Counted from the first letter of the stretch, positions 22,296-29,604 are shown. The stretch: 34,764 bases of DNA from Candidatus Saccharimonadota bacterium (GCA_027325485.1 DAIEFN010000005.1:1-34764); one strand, 5' to 3'. Notes: generated from the sequence alone by a model not told the origin. Program-made: numbers and translations.

Positions 22296-23416
22296 TGTCA
22301 GATCAACTTCTAATTCTAAAACAGCGCCTCTTTACCGTTTGGGTCTTTTTTGTGATTAATTTAAAGCGGGTATTTCGCGACCGCCTAGCTTTATTCTTTA
22401 CTTTTCTATTTCCGCTCATCTTCTTGTTTGTTTTTGGTAGCTTAAGCCGTAATGGTCAACTTACGCTGCGCATTGCATTAGTTAATGAATCCCATACTAA
22501 ATTTGCGCAAACATATGTGTCTGAGCTTGAACACAACAAGGTATTTAGCATTAATAAAAGTGCAACGACAATGGCTCAGGCCTATCAAAGCATGAGCCGG
22601 GGCGAAGTAGATACCGCGGTTGAGCTGCCACCATCATTTGGAGAGTTGAAAAATGGCATACCAACTGGGCAGGCAATAGTCCATTACACCCAAAATAACG
22701 AGCAGGCCAAACAAGCTTTAGTATCGCTATTGCAAACCCAATTAAGTACAATCAATGCTCACTTCGTTAATTTAAGCCCGCCACTTAGCGTAGCCGCTAG
22801 CGTGTCCAACCAACACAGCCTAACTGCCTTTGACTACACTTTTACGGGATTGCTCGGATTTTCTATTCTCGGTGCCGGCATTTTTGGCCCGATGAATGTT
22901 TTCCCAGAATTAAAGAAGATGGGTATTCTGCGCCGCTTACACACTACACCTTTAAAAGTTTGGCAATTCTTCCTTTCTAACATGCTAGGTCAGGCAGTCA
23001 CTGGTTTATTGTCATTAGCCTTAATGCTCGTAATTGCAATGTCGCTCTATCACATTAAAATCGTGGGCAATTTAGCTGAGCTATCAGTGTTTTTGATTCT
23101 TGGCATCGTCTTAATCTTAGGCATTGGTTTGGCGCTTGGCGGGTGGGCCAAGAACGAACGCCAAGTAGCCCCACTGGGCAACATCATCGTCTTCCCAATG
23201 ATGTTCTTAACTGGCGTATTCTTCCCGCGTTTTCTAATGCCGCAATGGTTGCAGTCGGTTACTAATTATATGCCGCTAACACCGGTAATTGACGGCGCAA
23301 GAATGATCCTAACGGAAGGGAAGAGTATATTCGATCTCGGACCACAACTAGCCGTCATGGGTGTCTGGATGATTATAATTTACGCCATTGCGTTTCGGGT
23401 TTTCCGTTGGGAATAA
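22295..23416 (+). CDS. ABC-2 type permease
   Basis: A 373-residue permease with the family layout: a cytoplasmic N-terminus with RVFRDRLALFF, TM1 at about 32-50, an outside domain of about 130 residues (55-185), then five TM helices with KKMGILRRLHTTPL in a cytoplasmic loop and a membrane-dipping VFFPRFLMPQWLQ segment. It pairs with the ATPase it overlaps by one base. Drug, lipid or peptide export is likely; the substrate is unknown. Confidence 0.92.
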   Translation: MSDQLLILKQRLFTVWVFFVINLKRVFRDRLALFFTFLFPLIFLFVFGSLSRNGQLTLRIALVNESHTKFAQTYVSELEHNKVFSINKSATTMAQAYQSMSRGEVDTAVELPPSFGELKNGIPTGQAIVHYTQNNEQAKQALVSLLQTQLSTINAHFVNLSPPLSVAASVSNQHSLTAFDYTFTGLLGFSILGAGIFGPMNVFPELKKMGILRRLHTTPLKVWQFFLSNMLGQAVTGLLSLALMLVIAMSLYHIKIVGNLAELSVFLILGIVLILGIGLALGGWAKNERQVAPLGNIIVFPMMFLTGVFFPRFLMPQWLQSVTNYMPLTPVIDGARMILTEGKSIFDLGPQLAVMGVWMIIIYAIAFRVFRWE

Positions 23417-23492
23417 GTTTAACTAGACCTGTGCTAATCAAAGGCAGGGGCGACGGCCTTAAATTAAACTTAAGTATTATAAGAGTAAATAT

Positions 23493-23519
23493 ATGAAGCA
23501 ATTGCGGAAGTCGTTATAA
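23493..23519 (+). other. Possible 8-codon upstream ORF before the VKOR gene
   Basis: ATG 23493 starts MKQLRKSL and ends TAA at 23517-23519; that stop overlaps an ATG (TAATG) in the VKOR frame and sits inside TATAAT 23515-23520. Either it is a coupled leader peptide on a longer transcript, with VKOR starting at 23519, or the TATAAT is the promoter and this frame is irrelevant. The two readings exclude each other on a single transcript. Confidence 0.2.
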
Positions 23520-23520
23520 T
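23515..23520 (+). promoter_or_regulatory. -10 element TATAAT, leaderless GTG start of VKOR
   Basis: A perfect TATAAT whose end is 7 nt before GTG 23528. The ATG at 23519 overlaps the hexamer and would be excluded from the transcript. Confidence 0.45.
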
Positions 23521-23527
23521 GAGCCAA

Positions 23528-24130
23528 GTGAAGACCAGCTGGAATCTAGAACGTACAATCCCATGGCTGTTAATAGTTATTGGTATCATCGGCTTAGTTT
23601 CATCACTTGTCTTAACGCACGACACTTTAGCCATTAATGCCAACGCGCATTATGTACCGTCTTGTAACCTTAACCCAATTGTTAGCTGTGGTGGTGTTAT
23701 TAGCCACAAGGGAGACACCATCTTCGGGCTACCGTATCCGTTTTATGGTGTGGCAGCCTTTGCGGCTGTTATAACCCTGGGCGTTGGCTTGGTCGCAAAA
23801 GCGAAATTCCAAAAATGGTTCTGGCTAACTTTCCAAACCGTCGTCACCCTAGGACTTGGCGGTGCCTACCTGATGCTACTTAAAAGCATCTACCAAATAC
23901 ATGCGCTTTGTCCGTTCTGCTTAACAGTGGATGTCGCTACGACAACGCTATTTTGGTACACCACACTATATAATGCCGACCGCGGACTAATCGATGCCCG
24001 GCTACCTAAAAACCGTTGGTACAAACTAGTTCGTAAACATCACTTAGACCTATTATTACTCTGGTTTTTGATTCTAGCGGCGGCCATTATTAAACATTTT
24101 TGGTATTACTACGGGAAACATTTTCTGTGA
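23528..24130 (+). CDS. VKOR-family thiol oxidoreductase (disulfide-bond formation)
   Basis: A 200-residue membrane protein with four to five TM helices. From GTG 23528 the loop Cys pair is C46 and C54 (CNLNPIVSC) and the redox-active CPFC is C128 and C131, the full four-Cys set of bacterial vitamin K epoxide reductase homologues. These enzymes reoxidise a DsbA-like partner and pass electrons to quinone. No thioredoxin domain is fused and no DsbA is in the window. The frame also contains ATG 23519, but that lies within the -10 element. The TGA stop overlaps the GTG start of the next gene (GTGA). Confidence 0.92.
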   Translation: MKTSWNLERTIPWLLIVIGIIGLVSSLVLTHDTLAINANAHYVPSCNLNPIVSCGGVISHKGDTIFGLPYPFYGVAAFAAVITLGVGLVAKAKFQKWFWLTFQTVVTLGLGGAYLMLLKSIYQIHALCPFCLTVDVATTTLFWYTTLYNADRGLIDARLPKNRWYKLVRKHHLDLLLLWFLILAAAIIKHFWYYYGKHFL

Positions 24131-24774
24131 GCCATACGGTTGTAATTAGTGGCAGCAGTCAAGGCTTAGGCCTAGTCTTAGCAAACTACTTTGCGACCCA
24201 GGGCTGGACAGTAATCGGCACTGGACGCTCGCAGCGCCCTGAAGGCATGAATGCAGTGGTACAATACCGCATCCTCGATAGCGCCGACCCCGCATCAAGC
24301 CAAAACTTCTGGCAGGAATTAAAAAGCGCAATAAACGCTGAACCACTTTGCCTGATCAATAACGCGGGTGGCTACAAAGGCGGTTTGTTGCTTGATCTTG
24401 CACCCGAAGACTATGCCCAACAAATGCAAAGCATCTATCTCACAGCCGTACACATGACACGCGGGCTAATTAACAACTTCACTCAAGCCAAAATATTTAA
24501 CATGCTCTCAGCTAGCGCCATGACACCACTAGCAGACAACGGCGCTTACGGCGCGGCGAAGACTGCGGCTACTCATTTCTTTAAATCGCTCCAGAAACAA
24601 TATTCGCCCGAACAATACCAAATTACGAATCTCTATCCGGATAAGATGGCAACCCACGGTATAGATGACTCCGCCATGGATCCCACCCAAGTAGCTGAGC
24701 TGATCTTAAACTTGGCTGGGCAAGATAAAAGTTATTATCTAAAAGACGTCTACCTTTACTCACTTAAGCGCTAA
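24127..24774 (+). CDS. Classical short-chain dehydrogenase/reductase
   Basis: A 215-residue SDR from GTG 24127. The Rossmann loop is SGSSQGLG, the NNAG motif is present (INNAGG), and the catalytic set is Ser in LSASA, then Tyr and Lys in YGAAK. Arg in GTGRSQR after the second strand hints at NADP(H) preference. The substrate is not deducible. A TTG at 24100 is also in frame but lies inside VKOR; the GTGA overlap with the VKOR stop favours 24127 and translational coupling. Confidence 0.9.
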   Translation: MSHTVVISGSSQGLGLVLANYFATQGWTVIGTGRSQRPEGMNAVVQYRILDSADPASSQNFWQELKSAINAEPLCLINNAGGYKGGLLLDLAPEDYAQQMQSIYLTAVHMTRGLINNFTQAKIFNMLSASAMTPLADNGAYGAAKTAATHFFKSLQKQYSPEQYQITNLYPDKMATHGIDDSAMDPTQVAELILNLAGQDKSYYLKDVYLYSLKR

Positions 24775-24835
24775 TATTGCATCATAATCACTGCGCATGT
24801 TCTTTGTAAAACATGCGTTAAATCACAATTAACAC

Positions 24836-24865
24836 TTGCTTTTTCGTCCAAATTCTACTTATACT
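24836..24865 (+). promoter_or_regulatory. Promoter of the 151-aa gene, leaderless
   Basis: TTGCTT (24836-24841) and TATACT (24860-24865), 18-bp spacer. The -10 ends 8 nt before the ATG at 24874, and no Shine-Dalgarno site is present. Confidence 0.6.
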
Positions 24866-24873
24866 AGCCCGTT

Positions 24874-25329
24874 ATGAATATGCGCAAAGAAAGAGAATGG
24901 GTCGCTGGAGCTCATTTGTACTTCAGTCGGAACACCCGGAACAAACCCGAAGCTCAAGAAGGTATTACATTCGGTATTTGCCACGCCTTAAGTGAAGCTA
25001 ATGTCCAGATATATGATATTAGCCAAGGAGTCTCTTTAGCTGCTATCTTTACCCTCGTCTCACCTTCGCGCCGTTCAGCTGAGCGACTAGCCTACAGTAC
25101 AATTAATGAAACACTCACCAATTATGCTGGAGCTATCAGCCTATCGCATCTGGCTGTAGTGCCCAAGGACGAAGTTCATGAGATGATGCTCAGTACGCAA
25201 GAAAACACCTGGCCAATCATTAGTAATCAGTTACCGGAAGTCGCCCAAAACCAACACCCAAGTAACAACTCCGAGCATTTAGCCGAAGTAATCTCAATTT
25301 TCTCGCCGATTAACCGTCGCCAAGCCTAG
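24874..25329 (+). CDS. Protein of unknown function (151 aa)
   Basis: A 151-residue soluble protein. The first 110 residues look like a compact alpha/beta domain (ITFGICHALSEANVQIYDIS, SLAAIFTLVSPSRRSAERLAY); the rest is polar and probably flexible. No recognised family. It has a good independent promoter. The TAG stop lies in a four-fold CTAGT tandem repeat. Confidence 0.75.
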   Translation: MNMRKEREWVAGAHLYFSRNTRNKPEAQEGITFGICHALSEANVQIYDISQGVSLAAIFTLVSPSRRSAERLAYSTINETLTNYAGAISLSHLAVVPKDEVHEMMLSTQENTWPIISNQLPEVAQNQHPSNNSEHLAEVISIFSPINRRQA

Positions 25330-25345
25330 TCTAGTCTAGTCTAGT
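25326..25345 (+). repeat. Tandem repeat CTAGT x 4
   Basis: Four perfect copies of CTAGT in 20 bp. The first copy supplies the TAG stop of the preceding gene. The array also places further TAG codons downstream. Confidence 0.85.
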
Positions 25346-25445
25346 TATAGTTTACATTGGCTTGAGACACTAAAGCCTCAGTTTCATTCTATAAATTACG
25401 TCATTTTAATAACTTTTAAAGCTACCCATAGCTAAGACTTAAAGG

Positions 25446-25451
25446 TATAAT
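25446..25451 (+). promoter_or_regulatory. -10 element TATAAT before the iron-permease-like gene
   Basis: A perfect TATAAT, 21 nt before the ATG at 25473. No convincing -35. The leader would be about 14-15 nt. Confidence 0.35.
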
Positions 25452-25472
25452 AGTCGCTAGTAGCTAAAACAA

Positions 25473-25952
25473 ATGCGTAAACAAATATCTCGTTTTTCCC
25501 AGTGGATATCTCGCTCCAGTTCGTCGCCGTTTGCTTTTTTCCTGGCAACCGTGGGTGTGCTAGTGTGGCTGGTTAGTGGACCCTTCTTCCATTACTCAAA
25601 TACTTGGTTAGTAACCATTGCAACCATTACGGACGTCATTATCTTTATCATGGTCTTCTCTTTGCAGAGCCGGCAAAACCGCGACAGTAAGGCAATCCAG
25701 CTAAAGCTAAACGAGCTGATTGCTGCTGACCAAAAGGCGCGCGATTCATTTATTGGTCTAGAGGAAATGACTGACGAGGAACTGGATGAACTCGACCAAC
25801 AATTCCAACGCTTGCTCACTGATTTAGAAACCAATAACCGACCCAGCGCATTACATAAATTGCACCACTCTATTAGGCAGGAAAAAGCCAAGCGCCCAAG
25901 TCTCTATAAGCAAGCTGAGCATTTAGTCGACCGCATTATTAAAGGCCAGTAA
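25473..25952 (+). CDS. Low-affinity iron permease-like protein (Fet4 family, Pfam Iron_permease)
   Basis: A 159-residue protein. Two TM helices (about 20-36 and 44-64) hold the family's GPFFHYSNTW, then ITDVIIFIMVFSLQSRQNRDSKAIQLKLNELI-type hallmark ending in the LKLNEL helix. The family is named after yeast Fet4, but short bacterial members have no proven transport role. A charged C-terminal extension of about 70 residues (EEMTDEELDELDQQF) is helical and acidic. The next gene, a one-TM coiled-coil protein, begins 10 nt later and is probably co-transcribed. Confidence 0.85.
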   Translation: MRKQISRFSQWISRSSSSPFAFFLATVGVLVWLVSGPFFHYSNTWLVTIATITDVIIFIMVFSLQSRQNRDSKAIQLKLNELIAADQKARDSFIGLEEMTDEELDELDQQFQRLLTDLETNNRPSALHKLHHSIRQEKAKRPSLYKQAEHLVDRIIKGQ

Positions 25953-25962
25953 GGGTAAGCAT

Positions 25963-26220
25963 ATGAATTATAACGAACCCGACACTACTATAAAAAAAGA
26001 TTCTGAGCGACGCTTTTACGTTGCCTTCATCGAAACGCTTGGTGTTCTAATACTAGCCGCCATGCTTGTCATTATGATCTACGGTGGTCTTAAAATTGCC
26101 CGCGAGGCTAAGAATGTAGGCGGGAAAGTAAGCAACTTTAATACTCAGGTCAAGCAGATAAACACCAACCTTAAAAGCATTGACAACAAACTACAAGCCA
26201 GTAAAGTAGCTGTTCCTTAA
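25963..26220 (+). CDS. Small one-TM protein with coiled-coil tail
   Basis: An 85-residue protein: polar N-terminus, one TM helix at about 24-43, then a heptad-like helix (VSNFNTQVKQINTNLKSI). AAGGG lies about 9 nt before the ATG. It is co-directional and 10 nt after the iron-permease-like gene, so it may be a subunit or regulator of that protein. It converges on the next gene with a 13-nt gap. Confidence 0.75.
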   Translation: MNYNEPDTTIKKDSERRFYVAFIETLGVLILAAMLVIMIYGGLKIAREAKNVGGKVSNFNTQVKQINTNLKSIDNKLQASKVAVP

Positions 26221-26233
26221 ATAAATCCGAGTA

Positions 26234-26632
26234 CTAAACTAAGCGCTGACGCATCAGTTTACGCCAGCTATAATGAGCGGTCATACCAATCAGCGTCGAT
26301 GCAATAAAGACGTAGAGCAAACTACTAATTGAACCGGGTCCAGTATTAACTAATGCACTCTGGGAGGTGGTTGTTTGAGTCTGAGTACTAGCCGTGGACG
26401 GGGCACTAACCGGACTATTGTTTGTCGGCGCAGGCTGTTTGGCTATTGCAGAGTGACTCGGGTGCTTAGTAGTTGGTGCGCTGACAGAAGTATTATTAAG
26501 AAGGCTATAGATTCCAACGCCTAATCCGGCGAGCACTAAGAGCACCAGTAGGGTTGCAGTTGCAATTCGTCGAGCAGCCCAGCGCATCGGCATTGTAAAA
26601 CCATCGTCATTAAAGTTGCTAGAGTTGCTCAC
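26234..26632 (-). CDS. Surface protein with N-terminal TM, S/T/P linker and LVNTG sortase-like motif
   Basis: A 132-residue protein: cytoplasmic N-terminus with basic residues (RWAARR), TM at about 23-45, a Ser/Thr/Pro/Gln-rich linker at 48-92, then LVNTGPG at 94-100, a hydrophobic helix (101-118) and a basic end (RKLMRQR). Motif plus hydrophobic helix plus basic tail is the layout of a cell-wall sorting signal (LPxTG) with Pro changed to Val. The sorting signal is almost the whole exported part, so it may be a linker or a pilin-like anchor. Start is GTG 26632 with GGAGG (26642-26646) 9 nt upstream. Confidence 0.8.
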   Translation of the reverse strand: MSNSSNFNDDGFTMPMRWAARRIATATLLVLLVLAGLGVGIYSLLNNTSVSAPTTKHPSHSAIAKQPAPTNNSPVSAPSTASTQTQTTTSQSALVNTGPGSISSLLYVFIASTLIGMTAHYSWRKLMRQRLV

Positions 26633-26663
26633 GTCCTGCTACCTCCAAGCTATAAAGATTACT

Positions 26664-26738
26664 ATAGTATTTATTGCATAATTTGTACAGCTTGTAATAC
26701 TATCGACATTGTTATTGTTTTAGTATATAATAGTATTT
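26664..26738. promoter_or_regulatory. Three ATAGTATT-type sites in a divergent intergenic region
   Basis: ATAGTATT at 26664-26671, its inverse AATACTAT at 26696-26703 and ATAGTATTT at 26730-26738 are spaced 32-34 bp, about three helical turns. The third touches the TATAAT of the MBL-fold gene. Possible operator for a dimeric regulator of both divergent genes; AT-rich chance matches are the alternative. Confidence 0.35.
26703..26731 (+). promoter_or_regulatory. Promoter of the MBL-fold hydrolase gene
   Basis: TCGACA (26703-26708) and TATAAT (26726-26731) with an ideal 17-bp spacer. The leader to ATG 26785 is about 47 nt and holds no close Shine-Dalgarno site. Confidence 0.6.
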
Positions 26739-26784
26739 GTTAACAGAGGTTATTGCTCGTTAACTTATTTATTTAAACAATCTA

Positions 26785-27600
26785 ATGTCAAACCACCACG
26801 AATCGCCAAGATTACTTTCCCCAGCCTTATCTAAAGTAATGGGCTACAAGCCCCTTATTGATTTAGCGCAATTACCTGGTAACGGCCGACGCATCGTTGA
26901 CCGGCATAGCTCTTTCAATCTTATTCTATTAGGTAATGAGCAATTTGTGGTTGTTGATGGTGGCTGGGACCCCAGCGCTAAACGCCTTGAGCGTTTCGTT
27001 AAGAATCAAGGCTTAGCCATGAAAGACTGTGTAGCATCTTTTACCACCCACGCTCACGTCGATCATTTAGGCTTTTTATCTGTTATTGCTAACAATAAAT
27101 CAACTAAGGTCTACATTAGTGAAGCCGAGAATGAAGTCTTGCAGGGAAGAGCTCCTGTTAGTGGCTCCGTGTCAAAGCTAATTGAGAAAATGCCTGGCAT
27201 ACCTAGTGTTGTCATGCCAGGACTAGAAACCGAAATCTTAAGCGATGGTGATGTCGTTAAGTTCGATCGACTGGAAGTTCACGCAATGGCATTGCCAGGC
27301 CACACTAAAGGCAGTAGCGGTTATTTGTTTAGTAACGCCCGAGACGGATCAGAAGTCCTTTACTCTGGCGATGCGGTGGATTTTATGACAAACGGAAAGG
27401 TTAGAATTGCACCCGGGCCCCTTAATGACGATGATGCAACTAATTGGCAAACGGTTATCGACCTGCCATCCCGCCTCATATCGATGCATAAGGATCATGC
27501 TGAAATTGTGCCCGCCCACTCTGGCAACAGTAATGTCGACACCTTATCTCGAGCGGTTGCTAGTCGTATGATTCTCGAGTCTGAGATTAGAACTCTTTAA
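26785..27600 (+). CDS. MBL-fold metal-dependent hydrolase
   Basis: A 271-residue metallo-beta-lactamase fold protein. The dinuclear zinc site is complete: THAHVDH (H89, H91, D93, H94), H173 in PGHTKGSSG, D196 in YSGDAVD, and a late His in VPAHSG. Resembles glyoxalase-II-like and arylsulfatase-like hydrolases; the substrate is unknown. The C-terminus includes a helix with DTLSRAVASRM. A 7-bp stem overlaps the stop codon (27589-27607). Confidence 0.93.
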   Translation: MSNHHESPRLLSPALSKVMGYKPLIDLAQLPGNGRRIVDRHSSFNLILLGNEQFVVVDGGWDPSAKRLERFVKNQGLAMKDCVASFTTHAHVDHLGFLSVIANNKSTKVYISEAENEVLQGRAPVSGSVSKLIEKMPGIPSVVMPGLETEILSDGDVVKFDRLEVHAMALPGHTKGSSGYLFSNARDGSEVLYSGDAVDFMTNGKVRIAPGPLNDDDATNWQTVIDLPSRLISMHKDHAEIVPAHSGNSNVDTLSRAVASRMILESEIRTL

Positions 27601-27607
27601 GAGTTCT
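27589..27607 (+). other. Hairpin spanning the stop codon of the MBL-fold gene
   Basis: AGAACTC (27589-27595) pairs with GAGTTCT (27601-27607) around a 5-nt loop that includes the TAA stop. No T-run follows, so it is not a canonical terminator; it may block 3'-to-5' decay. Confidence 0.4.
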
Positions 27608-27664
27608 AGGCGCTCCTCGCTTGGCGACAACTAAATCGCTGTCGGCTCAGCACAAGGAGGGTCA

Positions 27665-27703
27665 ATGGCTGGATTCTTAGTATTGGCTAATCACTCGATC
27701 TGA
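27665..27703 (+). other. 12-codon mini-ORF with a strong Shine-Dalgarno site
   Basis: ATG 27665 encodes MAGFLVLANHSI and ends TGA at 27701-27703. AAGGAGG at 27654-27660, 4 nt upstream, is one of the strongest ribosome-binding sites in the window. CTCCT at 27613-27617 can pair with its AGGAG, enclosing a CGACA/TGTCG stem (27625-27629 with 27640-27644). Could be a leader peptide, a gene remnant or chance. Confidence 0.25.
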
Positions 27704-27776
27704 TTGCATTATGAATTTCTATAGTGGCAATCTAAGGATCACCTATAAGAGCTAAATATTCCTTGTCGATGAACGT

Positions 27777-27782
27777 TATAGT
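27777..27782 (+). promoter_or_regulatory. -10 element TATAGT, leaderless start of the GtrA-like gene
   Basis: TATAGT ends 7 nt before ATG 27790. In-frame starts further up (TTG 27763, ATG 27769) lie before this promoter and would not be transcribed from it. No -35 is evident. Confidence 0.45.
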
Positions 27783-27789
27783 ATATGCA

Positions 27790-28218
27790 ATGAGTCTTAA
27801 GCAATACTACCGAGCGCACAACGAGTTACAGCGCTTTGCAAAATACTTTGCTGGGGGCAGCATCTATTTTTGGTTAGGTTATGCCATCTTTGCGCTTGGT
27901 TATAGCGGGCTCCACTTAGGCTGGCTACCGGCTAAGATAATCGCGGACGCTATCGGCTGGAGCGCTAACTACATCGCACAGCGGCTATGGGCCTTTTCAG
28001 ACCAAATCCACTTAAGCGAAATGCAACACGCTGGCCGCTATCTAATCATTGAAAGCATCGGCTTTGTGCTTGATTACTTAATTATTTATGGTCTTAAGTC
28101 TATCGGCATATCGCCCTACATTGGCTTCTTTATATCCAGTGGCTTCTTTACAATCTGGAGTTGGATCTGGTACAAGTACTGGGTTTTTCCGAAAGCTAAA
28201 CCTAGCATAAGAGGTTAG
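27790..28218 (+). CDS. GtrA/DPMS-like small membrane protein
   Basis: A 142-residue protein with four TM helices. It shows the GtrA pattern: FAKYFAGGSIYFWLGYA near the N-terminus, then SANYIAQRLWAFS between TM2 and TM3 (the family's NFxxNRxWVF), and WSWIWYKYWVF at the end. Members work with polyprenyl-linked sugar transfer in cell-envelope glycan synthesis, often as flippase-like or accessory subunits. No glycosyltransferase is adjacent here. ATG 27790 is preferred on promoter position. Confidence 0.87.
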   Translation: MSLKQYYRAHNELQRFAKYFAGGSIYFWLGYAIFALGYSGLHLGWLPAKIIADAIGWSANYIAQRLWAFSDQIHLSEMQHAGRYLIIESIGFVLDYLIIYGLKSIGISPYIGFFISSGFFTIWSWIWYKYWVFPKAKPSIRG

Positions 28219-28330
28219 TTGACTAGTCCATGGAGTAATCTATTTCAAAGTACGGCGCCATGCCATTGACAGTCTTACTACTAAAGGCTAATAATGACGT
28301 TATTAAGTGGTGGGAGAAGAGGGTAATTAT

Positions 28331-28798
28331 ATGGCTACACCAAATAATACAAAACTAAATTGGGCGGTCCTCGTTTGGCCGTTTTTTTATATCGTCGTCC
28401 TAGTGGCGTTACCGATATTTAGGAATCAATTTGCCGGCAGTCTGCCGCATTACATTCTGTACCCATTTCAGGGTATGCCCCTAAGCGTTCTCTGGTTTGG
28501 TACCTTGGGCGGCTTACTAGTTAGCCTGTACTCAATCATCACTAAGCAAGAGTGGAGTAATCCATTTAGCTTATGGCACATGTTCAGTGGTATGCTTGGC
28601 GCTCTTTATGGATTAATTAGTTACATACTCATCGTGTTCTTGATTAACGCCGTCACTATTAGCAACAGCTTTGATCGCAACTCAGTCGCTTTTGACTTGT
28701 TTGCCTTGCTGTTTGGCTTTGGTCAATCCACCTTTCAGGGCATGCTAAAGCGTTTCACGCGTTCAATCTTTGGCAACCGCACTGGTGCCGACGCTTAG
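28331..28798 (+). CDS. Polytopic membrane protein of unknown function
   Basis: A 155-residue protein with about four hydrophobic helices (about 10-29, 46-66, 79-107, 121-136) and a basic C-terminus (KRFTRSIFGN). The final helix reads FALLFGFGQSTFQGML, recalling the 'GFSE' end-helix found in several bacterial membrane modules, but no family can be named. ATG 28331 has GAGGG 7-8 nt upstream and is preferred over GTG 28307. Its last 4 nt overlap the end of the convergent HtrA gene. Confidence 0.78.
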   Translation: MATPNNTKLNWAVLVWPFFYIVVLVALPIFRNQFAGSLPHYILYPFQGMPLSVLWFGTLGGLLVSLYSIITKQEWSNPFSLWHMFSGMLGALYGLISYILIVFLINAVTISNSFDRNSVAFDLFALLFGFGQSTFQGMLKRFTRSIFGNRTGADA

Positions 28799-29604
28799 AG
28801 CGCTCCAACGTAAGGTTGAATAAAGCTTTTGGCAACATTAATCGGGATCGCAAAACTTAAGTTTTGACCCTGACCGCTTGTCGCCGTATCGATACCAATT
28901 ACTTCACCATTAATCATCGAGATGAGTGGTCCTCCGGAATTCCCGGGATTAATCGCTGCGTCTGTCTGCAGTAAACCGCTTAGGGTCTCGCCACCACCGC
29001 TAGGATTGCTGGCCGTTACAGTCCGGCCGGTGGCGGAAATGATGCCGTTAGTAACTGTATTTTGAAATTGACCCAAAGCATTGCCAATCGCAATAACACT
29101 ATCGCCGACAACCATACTGTTTGAGTCACCAAGCTTGACACTAGTTAGCCCAGTGGCATTAATCTTAACTAATGCCAGATCATTTGTTGGATCGGTCGCG
29201 ACGACTTGGCCGCTATAGCTAGTCTGATTGGCTAGAGTAACACTTAAACTAGTTGTCCCCTGAGGAACAACATGGTAGTTAGTTAAAATGTAACCGTTGG
29301 CGGTTAAAATCATGCCGCTGCCAGAGCCAGACTGGGTGACTGGACCGCCAAAAAAGCTATACGCCGTACTTTGAGTGTTGATTGCAACAACGGCCGCCGC
29401 ATTATCTTTAACCACTTGCGGTATGCTAAGACCGCTCGCATTAGATAAGACAATTTTCGGTTCAGGAGCCAAACTTTTTATGATGGTCCCACCGTAGGGA
29501 TGGCGTCCTTGGTAAATAGAGGCACCAACGACGCCACTCGCAGCGCCGAGCACTAGTACTAAAAAGATGATCAGCGGTTGTTTAATCGATCGGTTGTGTT
29601 GCAT
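28795..29604 (-). CDS. HtrA/DegP-like serine protease without PDZ domain
   Basis: A 269-residue trypsin-fold protease anchored by one N-terminal TM helix (about 9-30), so the catalytic domain faces outside. The catalytic triad is complete: H111 in NYHVV, D142 in NDLALVK and S223 in NPGNSGGPL. The protein stops right after the protease fold (AIPINVAKSFIQPYV), whereas DegP, DegQ and HtrA carry one or two PDZ domains. This may change oligomer control and substrate choice. The upstream gene on the same strand, 51 nt away, encodes the cupredoxin-like protein. Confidence 0.93.
   Translation of the reverse strand: MQHNRSIKQPLIIFLVLVLGAASGVVGASIYQGRHPYGGTIIKSLAPEPKIVLSNASGLSIPQVVKDNAAAVVAINTQSTAYSFFGGPVTQSGSGSGMILTANGYILTNYHVVPQGTTSLSVTLANQTSYSGQVVATDPTNDLALVKINATGLTSVKLGDSNSMVVGDSVIAIGNALGQFQNTVTNGIISATGRTVTASNPSGGGETLSGLLQTDAAINPGNSGGPLISMINGEVIGIDTATSGQGQNLSFAIPINVAKSFIQPYVGAL

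Noticed and set aside
24100-24126. Earlier TTG start for the short-chain dehydrogenase
   Set aside because: It lies inside the VKOR gene without an SD. GTG 24127 overlaps the VKOR stop as GTGA and starts right before the Rossmann strand.
25324-25345. CRISPR or attachment-site interpretation of the CTAGT repeat
   Set aside because: The unit is 5 bp with no spacers, and no integrase, cas gene or tRNA is nearby.
25592-25891. 99-codon minus-strand frame opposite the iron-permease-like gene
   Set aside because: Ser-rich antisense shadow of a gene with a recognisable family hallmark on the plus strand.
27589-27607. Intrinsic terminator at the end of the MBL-fold gene
   Set aside because: The stem is followed by AGGCGCTCC, not a T-run.
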